Source: Acanthamoeba castellanii str. Neff
Taxonomy: Eukaryota > Discosea > Longamoebia > Acanthamoebidae
Direction: 5' to 3'
Length of the DNA: 64,000 nt
Assembly: GCF_000313135.1 (NCBI RefSeq)
Contig: NW_004457516.1
Coordinates: 3,861 to 67,860, forward strand
Shown here piece by piece: positions 42,888 through 55,000 of this stretch (positions are counted from its first letter, which is position 1; each line of letters opens with the position of its first letter). The position numbers were made by a program, and so were the translations under genes. The notes under the pieces are model-generated. The model was not told the origin of the DNA. It searched no databases and worked only from the letters and a program-made list of their open reading frames with translations.

Positions 42888-42981
42888 GAACATTGAGCGC
42901 AGCCAAAGTCGTTGAAGACCACACACACACACACGCATTGAGCAATCATCATTATACCTTCAAACTCTCTTATTTGTTGGC

Positions 42982-44107
42982 TTAGAACTGCTTCTTGTAG
43001 AAGTTGGCCACGAGCTTGATGGCTTCGTTGGCGCGCTGGGCCTGCAGCTCGTCCGACCAGTCGCCGCGCGCGGCGCAGAATCCGTGGTGGACGTCGTCGA
43101 AGCGCTTGTGCTCCGACTTCTCGTGGAGCGCCGGGCTGGCTTCCTTCAGCGCCTCCATGTAGGGCACCTTTTTCGCGTACCGCCGAGTTAGATGGAGCCC
43201 CGGCGCCGTATGACACACACACACGCAACACGCAACACACACACACACACACACACGGTACCATGTCGGGTTCGTCCTTGGTCGGGAGGTTGATGATGGG
43301 CACCTGCAGGAACTTGGCGTCATCGGGAGTGAAGAAGCTCGGGTGGATGAATGCCGCCGCGGCGTAGGTGGACCCGTCCTGTGCCGCATGCCAGGCCATT
43401 TTGGCTGTCGTGTGTTTAGGTGCGCACACAAAGTCAAAGTGTGAGTCTTCACAGTCGTGTATAGTTGGTCGTGTCGTGTGCGGTGGTGCGTGTGCGTGTG
43501 CGGTGGTGCGTGTGCGTGTCCTGTGTACCGCCCCAACAGAAGCCAAAGAGAGCGATCTTCTGGGCTCCCTCCTTCTGGGCAAACGCGGTGGTGGCGGCCA
43601 GGCTGGGCTGGATCTTTTCCCATGAGCCCTCCGTGCCGATCCACTTCAGCAGCTCACTCCGGCTAATACACGCGGGTTAGTCTGTACACTTGCGGGCCGG
43701 GCCACTACTGCTGCCTTAAAACGGGCGCAAGGGGTGAGGGCAGCAGCGGCAGTTGTGGAGGCGTACTCGTGGGTCTCCAGTTTCTCTGCGGTCCAAGGCG
43801 CCCCACGGAAGAAGTCCGGCAGCAGGACCCGGGCGTGGGTGGCGCTGGCCACAAGGTCACAAAACTAAAAAGGAATTTTTTTAACAACAAAAAAAAAGAA
43901 ATAAGAAATAAGACATACGACTGGTGGGGGCACCTGTTTGGTGTTGTTGTGGAAGCCGAAGATGTCGTAGATGCCGACGATGGCCGCCTTTGCGTCAGAA
44001 GGTCCGACACTGTAGACCTCTATTCCACCCACCTCCACTACGCTCCCTTGAGGCGCATACTCCGACTTCACCGGAGGAAGCGAGCAGCAGGCGTCGGGCA
44101 TCGACAT
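42982..44107 (-). CDS. Dienelactone hydrolase family protein
   Basis: Alpha/beta hydrolase of the DLH type, hydrolysing lactones or esters; true substrate unknown. Start MSMPDACCSLPPVKSEYAPQ at 44107; an in-frame ATG at 44170 would add 21 Lys/His-rich residues and seems less likely. Motifs: EVYSVGPSDAKAAIVGIYDI, FGFHNNTKQV, ARVLLPDFFRG, then the nucleophile GFCWG (Cys), the Asp region LPTKDEPD and the His region DDVHHGFCAARGDW. The Cys-Asp-His triad is thus complete. Five or six exons; TAA at 42982-42984 after YKKQF. Confidence 0.9.
43212..43257. repeat. CA microsatellite in DLH intron
   Basis: (CA)n with two CG interruptions; a TG/CG-rich counterpart lies in the next intron at about 43465-43525. 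Confidence 0.85.
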
Positions 44108-44469
44108 GGTGAGTATGGTGTGTTTGTCGTGTCTCTCGACGCCTTTTTTGTGTTTTTTTTTGGTCGACATCTTAACAAGCCGCCACTAGGGCGCAAGGGA
44201 GTGTTGCACATTCCCAAGAGCACGGGTAGATCCGCCCAGGCGCAGACAGTTGCCGCCACAGCAGGCCTTTGGGCGGCGCAGCTCTGGATAGAAGAACTCA
44301 GTGCAGCTCTCCCTTGAAAATTATTTATTGTTATATTTCCCTGATCAAAACGGAATTTTCTCTATTCTGCATTTCTACTTCTTTTCCTTGCTTTGCTCTG
44401 TGAAATTTAGCTCACGGTGGGATAAAAGGCGGCTCTCCATCAAAAGAGCGATTATTGAATAATCACACA
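44108..44469. promoter_or_regulatory. Divergent promoter region, DLH / ABCF
   Basis: The right half (44310-44460) is A/T-rich, ending in GATAAAAGGCGG about 50 bp before the ABCF ATG, which could act as a TATA-like element. Confidence 0.4.
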
Positions 44470-45387
44470 ATGCCGAAGAAGGGAGCGTCAGCGAGAGCCA
44501 GAGCGCGAGCGGCGGAGAACGACGAGGCGACGACGAAGAAGGGCGCTGCCGCGGGCGGACGAAAGAAGAGGCAGACGCTGGGCGAGGAAATCAGCGATGA
44601 AGAAGAGGAGGTGAAATTGAAGTCCGGCCGTGGCAAGAAGGCCGCCCCTCCGAGGAAGGGAAAGAAGCCGGACAGCGACAACGATAGCGACAACGCTTCC
44701 GATAACGAGAACGAAGATGACGGAAAGGTGCCAAAGGCCAAGACCAGGCAAGCTACAGATGTGAAGGTCGTCTCGAAGACGGCCAAGATGCAGGCCATCA
44801 TGGCCGAGGCGCAGAGCAAGGGAGACGGTTCGGAGTTCGTGATCAAGCTTCAGGACTTCACCATGTCCTTCGCCGGATTGACGCTGCTCGACAGCACGAA
44901 TCTCACACTCGCATTCGGACGTCGCTACGGATTCGTGGGCGCGAACGGTCTGGGCAAGTCGACCCTGCTGCGGCACATCGCCCAGAGGCTGTTCCCTGGC
45001 ATTCCGAAGAACATCCAGATCCTCTACGTCGATCAGGAGGTCGATGCGACGGACGCGACTCCCCTCGCCAGCGTGATGGAAGCCGACGAGGAGCGAAACA
45101 ACCTCTACAAGGAACTGGCCAAGCTCGAGGAGGAGAAGAAGGTCGAGGAGGCGCAGTACGCCGCGGGTGTCGAGCTCGAGTACGACGGCGCGCGCGATGA
45201 GCGCATCATCGAGGTGCAGAAGCGATTGGCCGAAATCGGCGCCCACACGGCCGAGGCTCGCGCCTACGCCATCCTCAGCGGTCTCCAGTTCACCGAGGAG
45301 ATGATCAAGGGTCCCACCAGGCACCTCTCTGGCGGTTGGCGCATGAGGATTGCCCTCGCTCGCGCGCTCTTCTGCCGCCCGCATCTT

Positions 45388-45420
<33 letters not shown>

Positions 45421-46569
45421 TTGCACGCTTGCGTGTGGCTCGAGGACTTCCTGTCCAAGTGGAAGAAGACGCTGCTGGTCGTGTCGCACGACGTCGACCT
45501 GCTCAACAACGTCTGCACGGACATCATCTCCATCAGCCAGCAGAAGCTTTTCCAGTACCGCGGCAACTACGACGCGTTCGAGCACATCGCCTCCGAGCAG
45601 CTGCGCCAGCAGATCAAGGCCTACGAGAAGCAGCAGAAGCAGATCAAGCAGGCCAAGATCGAGAAGGGCAAGGCCGGCAAGGCCGAGGACGCTGCCAAGA
45701 AGAAGGCCAAGGAGAAGGGCAAAGGCGGCGGCGGCGGAGGCAACCGCAGGGAGGGCAGCAACCAGGCCAAGAAGGCCGCCATGCGCAAGGTCCGCGAGGT
45801 CGAGGAGATGGAGAAGATCGCCAAGCCGCCTAAGGACTACCGGGTCTCCTTCTCGTTCGAGGAGGCCGACCCGCTGCCCCACCCCGTGCTCCAGGTCCAG
45901 GAGGTCGGCTACCGCTACCCCGCCGGCCCCGGCGAGCCCGAGAACCCGTTCATCTTCGAGAACCTCAACCTGGGCATCGATCTCGACACCCGGATTGCCC
46001 TCGTCGGCCGTAACGGCGCCGGCAAGTCGACCCTGCTCAACCTGCTCACCGGCGACGCCGAGCCATCCAAGGGCATGATCATCACCTCGCGCAAGCTCCG
46101 CATCGCGCGCTTCACCCAGCACTTCGTCGACCAGCTCACCATGGACCAGACCCCCGTCGAGTACCTCATGACCCGCTTCTCGGGCATGTCCGAGCAGGAG
46201 GCCCGCAACCAGCTCGGCAAGTTCGGTCTCACCGGCAAGGTCCATCTCAACAAGCTCGGCACCCTCTCCGGCGGCCAGAAGAGCCGAGTCGTCTTCGCCA
46301 CGCTCGCCAACAGCAAGCCCCACATCCTCTTCCTCGACGAGCCCACCAATCACTTGGACATCCAGTCCATCAAGGCCCTCGCCGACTCCCTCCGCGAGTT
46401 CAACGGCGGCGTCGTGCTCGTCACCCACGACCAGTACCTCATCTCGGCCGCCTGCAACCGCATCTGGTGCGTCGAGGGCAACGGCAAGGTCTTCGAGTTC
46501 CCCGGCGACTTCAAGGCCTACTCCGAGAAGCTCCTCGAGGAGATCGCCTTCCACGAGGAAGAGGCCTAA
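44470..46569 (+). CDS. ABC-F family ATPase (ABCF1/GCN20-like)
   Basis: Soluble twin-ATPase acting on ribosomes, in translation control or initiation. Intronless, 699 residues, unusual among its intron-rich neighbours. The N-terminal 115 residues are Lys-rich then acidic (SDNDSDNASDNENEDD is in this part), as in ABCF1. NBD1 has Walker A GANGLGKST from about residue 157, signature LSGGWRMR and Walker B LLLLDEPTNHLDL. A long Lys/Gln/Gly linker follows (AKEKGKGGGGGGNRREGSNQ). NBD2 has GRNGAGKST, LSGGQKSR and ILFLDEPTNHLDI. Both His switch regions (VVSHD, LVTHD) are present. There are no membrane segments. ATG at 44470; the frame is open five codons further up but without ATG. Confidence 0.96.
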
Positions 46570-46901
46570 GCGATGATGGCCAGCCATCACCCACCACCTC
46601 TGGTGCCACACAACAACGAAAATACAACTATTTATTAGCATTTTGGCTTTCACACGCTGAGTGTGCAACCACGAAGCTGATTAGGGTTGCGTTAGAGCAT
46701 GACGTGAGGATCATGTGATCGTAGTTCCCCTGTGCGCCTGGATGCTGCCGGTGCGACGTGCTGATGTGCTGACCAGACCAGACTGGCCTATCAAACGGGT
46801 GGTTGTGGGCTTTCTTGTTCGGCGTGTCGCGTTCACTGCAAAAATGGTGGTTGGCAGAGACGGGCGAGACTGCTTGACCACCAACCGGGTGAAGAGCAAA
46901 G
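46570..46901 (+). other. Gap between ABCF and BTB/WWE gene
   Basis: 3' flank of the ABCF gene (TATTTATTAGC near 46628) and promoter of the next gene. Nothing else seen. Confidence 0.45.
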
Positions 46902-49900
46902 ATGAACCTGCAGATTGGGCATAGTCGAGCGGATGGGGGCGGGCGATCTGCGTCGGCCTCATCTGCTCCTTCATTTCCTGCACGGAGAGGCTCGCTGAAT
47001 GCATCGAGTCATCGAAGCGCGAGGGATGAAGGAACGAGAGATACGGGAGGAGGGGTGGGGAAGGCGCAGCTGCAACTTAGCGCTCGGCTGCAGAAGGACC
47101 CGAGCATGCTGAAGCGCTCCATCTCCACCGGGCAGCTCACGACCCTCATCCAGACCGAGGTGGACGCATTGGAGGGCGAGCTGGACCAGCAACGGAAACT
47201 GGCTGCAGAGCCCAACGCCCCGCCTTCACGTGCGAATGATCTGCTGACCAAGAGCTTTGAAGAGGTGCTGCGCGACCAGTACAGCTTCATCGAGAACGAC
47301 GAAGATTATGCCGCACAGATTTTGGGAGTTGCAGATGACCGAGTAGAGGAAGGACGCAGGCATGCAACGCCGACCGCCGCGACCAGGGGGCGTGCAGAGA
47401 AGACGGTGCAGGAGGCAAAGGAAACGAAGAAGGAGAGGGAGGCCGTTGCTGAGCTCTTGCGAGTGCTCAAGGCGGGCGAGGGGTCCCACGAAGTGGGCGA
47501 CAAGAAGGCCAAGGAGGTCAAGGTGGAGCACTCCTACTTCGTCGGATGGCTGCAGAAGGCACGCATCTTCTGCCGTCTGGACCGGGCCGTTCAGCAGCAA
47601 CCGCAAGCAAACATCGACATCTTTGGTACTACCTCCACCTCACCGCCCCACCCTGCTTCCCAACCAACGTGCAGCCCGATTGAAGCGAAGACTTTCGTCT
47701 GATCCTGTTCATCTTCACTACCACGACTGCTGTGCAGATGACTTGCTGGCGGCTGAGACCCTGGACTACGGCAAGGAGGCCCTCGGCTACTATCAGAAGT
47801 GCATCTCCCTCCTGCCGCACCTGGCCGGCCTCACCGCGCCCGACCTCAAGCAAGCCAAGGTGCCACGCTCACCCCAACGCGCGGACCACACCTTACGTCT
47901 CGAGAACAGCCATTACTGACCCGCTCTTCCTTCGTGTGCCTGAAGGTGTACCTGTTCAGTGAGCTCGGGCAGTACTACCAAGGCAAGGGCATGTACGAGA
48001 AGGCTCTCCAGGTGCACCACTCACCCATCCGACGTCCAAGAGTGGCACAGCGCTTCTGATGCTAGTCTCGCCTGTGTTGTTGCGTTGTGGCAGGTGGCGG
48101 TAACGCTGCTGTCCGAGAACAGACAATCGCAGGAGATGCAGCAGATGCTGCGCGACTCTGTGACCGTCTTGAGGGAGACCGCCGATGCGAATCAAGCCGC
48201 CTTCATCATATCCACCATCAGCAAGCTCAAGTCGCCCATCGATGGTGCGTACGCCGAGGATCAGTGATCATCATCTACATATCTCTGTATGTCCAGAATA
48301 TAAGACTCACTCTTTTCTCCTCACCACAGCCTGCGTGGACTTTATCAGCGCGACCTACATGCAGCTCGAACCACTTCTCCAGCGAAGCTCCGATCCCACG
48401 TACAGAAACATAGCCTCACTTCTCGCCCTCGCCTCCCCTCTGTCGCCGAATATTAATACGGCTTACTCCATACTCTTGTCTGGTCATGTGCGCAGGTTCA
48501 TCCAAGCGCGCATCAGCATCGTCAATTGGTACAAGCTCCTTCTGTCGGAGGCACGCGTCAAACGACAGTGCAGCAAGCCGCCGCTCTCCGTCAGCCTGCG
48601 CCTTTCGAGCGGCATACGCGATGAGGGAGTGAAAGTGGTCGACCACACGCAGGAGTCGGTAGAGCGCCTTCGCCTTTTCTTTCTCAATGGGGGCTTATTG
48701 TTAGGGTTCTCTTACGCTCTGTGTGGACTTGGTGGATCTGTTGCAGCTCATGATGGACTTGCTGCTGGGCTACCGCGAGCACGATCATTCACCAGAGGTG
48801 AGCGAGGCCGCCAAGCTGGCCATCGAGCAAGTGGCCGAATTTACCCTGGACATTATCGAGGAGGGCTACGAGCACGTTCAGGCCGGCACCGAAGGTTGGT
48901 CCCGTCTCCACTTCGCTTCGCCTTGCGCTGAATCGGCTCACCGCCTCTGCTCGTCACACCAGAGGCGGAGGGCCACGTGATCAGCATCCAGGTTCACATG
49001 GAAAGCCTGGTGCAGCGCTGCTCCTACTTCCAGACCATGCTCTCGCTCAACATGGTGGAAAAACAAACCCAGCGCATGAGGTGCAATGCAACCCCTGTTC
49101 AAACCCTCCCTCCCAATCACGCTACTACTTCTTTGCTGATCGATCTCTTGTTTGTGGCTCTGTCGTGCCCTGTGGTGCGCGTAGAGTCGTGACGTCTCAG
49201 CCCTATGTGTTCTTGGACATGATCGACTATCTGTATCGCTCTGGTGGGTTCTCCTCTCCCTTCTCCGCCTCGACCCGCACCGCTTGGATGGAGGGACTAA
49301 CTCAATATACCACGCACACGCACACACATACAAACAATATTTGACCCACCAGAGGTGGAGTTCGAATCGTTCGATCACGCGCTGGCCGTGTACATGGTCG
49401 CCAATCAGTACGGGGTCGCCGAACTGAAGGAACTGGCCTCGAATTTCTTGTCGACCAGCGCCCACACCTACGCCGCGGAGATCGAGAGCGATTGGGCCAA
49501 GTTCAAGGAGGTCTACTACCTGGCCGACACCATGAACCTCCCAAACCTCAAGGTTCGCGCGCGCTCTCTCTCTCTCTCTCACTCTCACGCAACCGACCAC
49601 TGCTGTCCTCTCTTCCACACGCATGTCAGTACACTTATCTGGTGTGATTCTCCCTTTTGTTGGACGCAGGCGGCGCTGATGCAGCATTTGACCACCAACC
49701 AACGTTGGCTCAACAACTTAGATTCGCTGCCGCCCTTTGGCTCAGGTGCCGCACTGCTGGAGGAGGCAACACGCGCGTGAGGCGTAAGCGCGCGATTGTT
49801 GCAGACACTCATCATACTCCCCCTGTCTTTCTCTCGATGAGCCAGATATGCAGCACTTGCGGGACATCGAGTCCCACTTCCCTGATATCTTTGCCCGTGT

Positions 49901-50239
49901 ATCGAACGACGGGCTAATCAAGAAGATTCAAAGCGCGGCCAAGCACGGTACGTGGTAGGCCTAGGGCTTGATGGCGTGCTGATGCTGACGTGGCTGCTTC
50001 GGGTTGGGGGGGGGTGAGCAGACCAGCTGGCGATAGCCGAGTTCCTTGTCGACCTGCTAACCAAGCGGAAGAGAGGATCGTCCGTGCCGTGGTATTCCTC
50101 CACCTCCTACGAGCCCGCCGCAGGGTCGCAAGAAGAGTCAGTCGCCGCCACAGTGGACGCCCAGGGCATGTGCTCGGAGTGTCGTATCGTGATGGGCCAC
50201 CTGACCACCTGCTCCATGTTCAAGAACTTCAGGTACTAC

Positions 50240-50281
<42 letters not shown>

Positions 50282-53099
50282 AGTCAGCGCTGATTGATGG
50301 GATGACTACGCTGCCCTGCTTATCAGGAACATCGCCGGCCGCGCCCGTCCGGCTGTTCCGGTTGCCCCACCTCCTCCACCAGCCTCCGCAGCGGCCTCTG
50401 CCAGCCAGTACACAACGACGGGTGGTGGCTTCGTCCCGGAACCGCTTCTGCTCAGCCTGCTCGAGAAAGCGAACAGCGTCGCGTGGAACGATCTCGTGCT
50501 GAAGCTCCTGCGTTCCGGCTTCTGTGCCATCACCCCCTCAGGTCCGCCCTCTCTATTTGGCCCACCCTCCCCCACTGCTGTGAAGCTTACTCGCTGTGGT
50601 GACTACAGTGCTCGCGAAGCCGGCGGAGGCGAACGATGTGGCCCTGCTCGGCCAGCTGATCGACATTCTCGCCGCGGTCTACACCGAAGAAGACGCAGAG
50701 ACGCCCGGTGAAGCTGATGGTGATGACGTCAGCAAAGGAAAGGGAAAGGAAAAGTTGCGGGACCACGAGGAAGCGGCGGCGGCGGCGGCGAAGGAGGAGG
50801 TACTGAGGAGGCGCGAGGGCAAGTGGCAGTGGGAGGGCGACTCGTCCGACTGGCACGACTACGACGAGACCGCCAACCAGCTCATCGAAGCGGCCTACGC
50901 CTCGGGAGCAGTGATGACCACCCTCACGCACGGCTACTTCGCAGGCGGCAGCGGCTACACGATCATGCTCGACCGCCAGAAGCAGCGCAACAACGCCACC
51001 AACTTTGAGCGCAACATCCGCCGACACGACCTGCTGCCCGGTACTCTCTTCTTTTCGGTTGGCGCACACACTTTCGGCCATGGCCTCTCACCACCGCCGC
51101 GAGCGGCGCCTCGTGTGTGAAACAGGTTACCCTTCTGCAGCGGCAGCGCCGCTCGTGCTTCCGCAGGAGCCGAAGAGGCACCTTGCGATGCTTATGAACG
51201 CGCCAATACACAACGGGAAGACACTGCTTATCACCTTCATCGAGAAGCGGATCCCGCTCTCCGTCCTCAAGCGGTTCCTCGCTCTGGGCAAGGACGTACT
51301 CGGTACGAGCCACACATGACACACACACGCACGACACGCACGACACGCACCTCATGGTTTGGCAGATGTGAACGTGCGCGCATCGCTGGAGTCGGGCGAG
51401 TCCGTCACGGCGCTGGCGCTGGCCATCCAAAGCGTGGCGGATGCGTGGAACGAGGCGGACGAGCTGATCTCCCTGCTCCTCGCCCTGGGTGCCGACCCCA
51501 ACCTGGAATTCACCGTGGCCTCCCTCCTGGGCACGAAGCCGGTACGCGACGACTCGGCACTTCACTTCACTTCACTTCACTTCACTTCCTCCTCCCTCTC
51601 CTGACCGCCTGCGCCTCACACCGGTGGTGTGGTTGGTGGTCATGGTGGACACGTGCGCAGTCCACGCCCCTGCTGCAGGCCATCAAGCAGAACAACTTTG
51701 AGCTTGTGCAGCGGCTCGTGTCTGCCGGTACGCTCTCTGTCCCTCAAACGATACGAAACGCGAAACGAAATGAAACGAAACAAACGAAACAAATGCAGGT
51801 GCGGATGTGAGCTACAATGTGCCAACGGCGCGACCGCCGCTGAGCCCGATTGGCGCCGGCCGCGGCCCAGTCGCGACCCTCTACTCGCCGGAGGAGGACC
51901 TGCTCGCCTCCCTCAACTCGCACGCCGACCGCAACCCGCTCTTCGCCGCCTGCTTCGGCCGCGAAGAATCCGAGGTGAGCCCCTCCCCCGCTTCCTTTGA
52001 GGCCGCGTCGCTGACCACCGGTGTGCGGCTGCGTTCACCGTGAGCGCAGGACAGCGCGCGCATCGTCCGGCTGCTGCTCGAGAAGGGCGCGGCCGGCGGC
52101 CCGCCAGACCACCAGGCGACGAGCGCTGCTGCCGCCCCCACTCTACGGGGTCCGCGACGTCGCGCGCGCTGGCTCCTCCGCCCGTCCTGGTGCTCCCCAA
52201 TGCCGCGAGCGCCACCACCAGCCAGGCCCTGGATGCCAGCGTGGTCCGGGGCAACACGCCGCTCATGGCCGCCGCCTTCTACGGCCGTGCCGGTACGGTC
52301 ACCGCAGGCCGAGAGGGCTGGGACGCTTTGCTGACGTCAGCATATTTTTAAATGCTCATGCGCTCAACCGTGCAGATCTCGTGCAGCTGCTGCTCAACGT
52401 CGGCAGCGCTGACCAGACGGCGGCCGCCAAGCCCAAGAAGGCCAAGGGAAAGGAAAAGGAAAGCGACGACGAGCCGTCGCCGCGACCGCGGTCTGCCCGC
52501 CCGCCAGTCTCACGCGCGTGCGACGTCGGCGCGCGCAACTGGTGGCACTGGTCGCCCCTCCACTTTGCCTGTACCGTTCCCGCCCTGCCCGTCGTGGCCC
52601 ACGACACCCAACGCGCGCTCACCTCTTTTCTGGCGCGCAGCGTCGGCCGGCCACGAGGAGGTGGTGCGTCTGCTGTGCCAGGCGCCCGGCGCGATCGATT
52701 CGGCGTGCGTGGTCAGCTCCAACGGCATCGTCAACACGGCGCGACAGATGGCCGCCGACCGCCAGTTCAATCGCGTCCTGTCGCTCCTCTGCGCGTACGC
52801 ACCCTCTCCCCAGCACCTCGCAGCTGACGTGTGCTGACGTGTGCTGTGGTGGCGGCAGGCTGCCTGAGGACCCTGTGGTGCCGTCGCTGGCGTCGTCGCA
52901 GGGCAGCGGTGCCGGCGGCGAGAACCGCAACAGCAGCCCCGGCACGTTCCAGCACTCGGCCGAGCTGGCGCCGCTGCAGACCTTCACGTCGGTGTCGGCC
53001 CTGGGCGGCGGCGCCACCACCACCGCCGTGTCCACCCTCTCCGGAAGCGGCACCGCCAAGTCCAAGAGGCGCCTCTGGGACCGCCTCAAGTTCTTGTGA
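46902..53099 (+). CDS. BTB/POZ - WWE - ankyrin-repeat protein
   Basis: Not a family I recognise as a whole. ATG at 46902 (MNLQIGHSRADGGG). The N-terminal part (to about 48.9 kb) is helical with TPR-like pairs (AAETLDYGKEALGYYQKCIS, VYLFSELGQYYQGKGMYEKA). A BTB domain follows at about 48966-49470 (VHMESLVQRCSYFQTMLSLN, VVTSQPYVFLDMIDYLYRS, ALAVYMVANQYGVAELKELA). Then there is a Cys pair region (MCSECRIVMGHLTTCS) and a WWE domain at about 50815-51030 (GKWQWEGDSSDWHDYDETAN, SGYTIMLDRQKQRNN, NIRRHDLLPG). Ankyrin repeats run from 51.37 to 52.79 kb (ELISLLLALGADPNLEF, STPLLQAIKQNNFELVQRLV, NPLFAACFGREESE, HWSPLHFASAGHEEVVRLL). Ser-rich tail; TGA 53097-53099. BTB suggests binding to Cullin-3; WWE domains bind ADP-ribose chains or E2/E3 partners. 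I joined 46.9-48.9 kb to the BTB part because frames and introns connect; two separate genes remain possible. Confidence 0.7.
50238..50280. repeat. Pure (CA)n microsatellite in BTB/WWE gene intron
   Basis: About 21 uninterrupted CA units starting only a few bases after the 5' splice site (AGGTACTA). Confidence 0.92.
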
Positions 53100-53165
53100 T
53101 TCAACACAGCCCACCACGCGCCCAACTCTTCTGTACTTTTCTATTCGCTCTGCGTGTTATGCAAT

Positions 53166-53196
53166 TGACATGTGACATGTGACATGTGACATGTGA
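53166..53196. repeat. TGACATG tandem repeat between convergent genes
   Basis: Four to five copies of a 7-mer in the 114-bp gap between the ends of the BTB/WWE gene and panB. Confidence 0.88.
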
Positions 53197-53213
53197 CGAG
53201 TGGCTGGCTTGGC

Positions 53214-54771
53214 TCACTGGGTGGTCAAGGGCTCGGCGGAGGTCTGGTGCTGGGCCTTCTTGGTGAAGGCGTCGAACTCGTCGTCCTTGATGGCGAACGT
53301 GTGGGTGCCGTCCTCCGGGTACTTCCGGGCCACCACGTCGTTACGGTAGTCCTCCACCGCCTTGCGCATCTCCTCGCCCACGTTCGCTGCACACACGCAC
53401 ACGCACACGCGCACACAGAAAATATGAGTGCGTGCGTTTTGTGTGTGTGCTACGCCGCACACACGGCGCTGAGTGGCGTCAGCGCACCGTATTTCTTGAG
53501 GAACTTGGGCTGGAAGGACTGGATGTCGGATTGGCCCACCATGTCGTCCCACACCAGCACCTGGCCGCTGCAACCGTTGCCCGAACCGATGCCGATGGTG
53601 GGCACGCGCAGCTGCTGCGTGATGAAGGTCGCCACCCGGTCGGGAATGCACTCGAGCACCACTGTGGGCGGGCAAAGATAAGCAAACGCGCGTGCGTGAA
53701 CGCTGGCGCAGCATTGTGGGGGGGGGTGCGAAGGGCGCGTACTGGCAAAGACACCGGCATCCTGGAGGGCCAGAGCGTCCTCCAAGATCGCCGTGGCCTG
53801 CCCCGAGGTGCGGCCTAGGGGTTCACGCACAAAGAGAAGAAGGTGGTGAGCCAAAGCATTCCCCCAAGTCACTCGTACGAGGGCGTGGAGGCAAGCGCAC
53901 CCTGCACTTTGAATCCGCCCAGGGAGTGGATGCTCTGCGGGGTCAGACCGATGTGGCCCATGACCTGCCGCCCATCACCGCGCCCGCCGGTGGTTAGTGG
54001 ACGTTGTGTGGTGGGCAGATCCCAAGGGGGCGACTGTACGGGAATGCCGGCTTCGACGATGGCCTTGGCCCTGGCGGCCATGCGCTTGCCGCCTTCGAGC
54101 TTGATGGCGTTCATGTTGGCCTCCTTGATCAGCCGCATGGCGTTCTCCACCGCCAGCGCGCTGCTCGGCTCGTAGCTCCCAAAGGGCATGTCGCCCACCA
54201 GGAACGAGGTCTGGTTGCCCCGGTGCACGCACTTGGCATGGTGCAGCATGTCCGTCATCGTCACCGGTATAGTACTCTCGTAGCCCATCGTCGTCTAATA
54301 TAGAAATCAACCACACATGTCAGCAACATATTCATATATACATGTGTTTTTCTATATAAATAAAAATGTAGCAAGTGGTTGCAGTGCAATGGGTGGTACC
54401 ATGCCAAGGGAGTCGCCGACGAGGATGAGGTCGATGCCGCCCACCTGCTGGATGATGACGGCCGAGGGGAAGTCCTTGGCGGTGAGCATGGTGAGGGGAA
54501 TGTTCTTGCGGTACTTCTCCCCGAGGTCGAGCACCGTGGTCCGCTTCCCGATGTCCTTCGTCGACGTCGGTCGCGGGTGCGCCGAGTAGCCACGCCTGCC
54601 GGAACCATCCTGCACCCTCGCCACGCTGCTGCTGCTGGTGCTGATGCTGGTTGTGCTAGTGGTCGTGGTGAGCGAGCGGCTGCTGGTGTGTGCGACGGTA
54701 GCAGGCGAAACTCGACACAGCAGTGAGCGCATGGGCGAGGCCTTGGCGGTCTGTGACATTGATCTCTTCAT
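53214..54771 (-). CDS. panB: 3-methyl-2-oxobutanoate hydroxymethyltransferase (ketopantoate synthase)
   Basis: First committed step of pantothenate synthesis, using methylene-tetrahydrofolate. ATG at 54771 starts about 70 residues rich in Ser/Thr/Arg ([20 protein letters not shown]), a likely mitochondrial presequence. The catalytic barrel follows: [29 protein letters not shown] (metal Asp), [57 protein letters not shown] and [20 protein letters not shown]. Six or seven exons; TGA at 53214-53216 after EPLTTQ. All signature regions are present. PanB occurs in bacteria, fungi and plants but not animals, so this amoeba probably makes its own pantothenate. Confidence 0.95.
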
Positions 54772-55000
54772 TTCTTTCTCGAGTGCTGGTCTGGCTGGTT
54801 TGTCCTAATCTTCTCTTTGGTTTTCTGTTTTTATTGACCGATTTTTATCGCTATTTATTGTGTATGATTTGTCTGAATTCAATCCAATTCTCCGATTGGT
54901 CTTTTGATTTATGCCCAACCGGACATTTGATTTTTATCCTTTTTTATTTTCAACACCTTTTCGTGAACATGCCACGTCACCAGGCCAAGCCGCGGCAAGC

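Noticed and set aside
44488..46668. 726-codon antisense open frame opposite ABCF
   Set aside because: Shadow of a GC-rich exon; the sense frame has both complete ATPase domains.
47158..48960. Separate TPR gene before the BTB domain
   Set aside because: No stop codon followed by a new promoter-like gap was found; introns link it to the BTB exons, though this is noted as an uncertainty.
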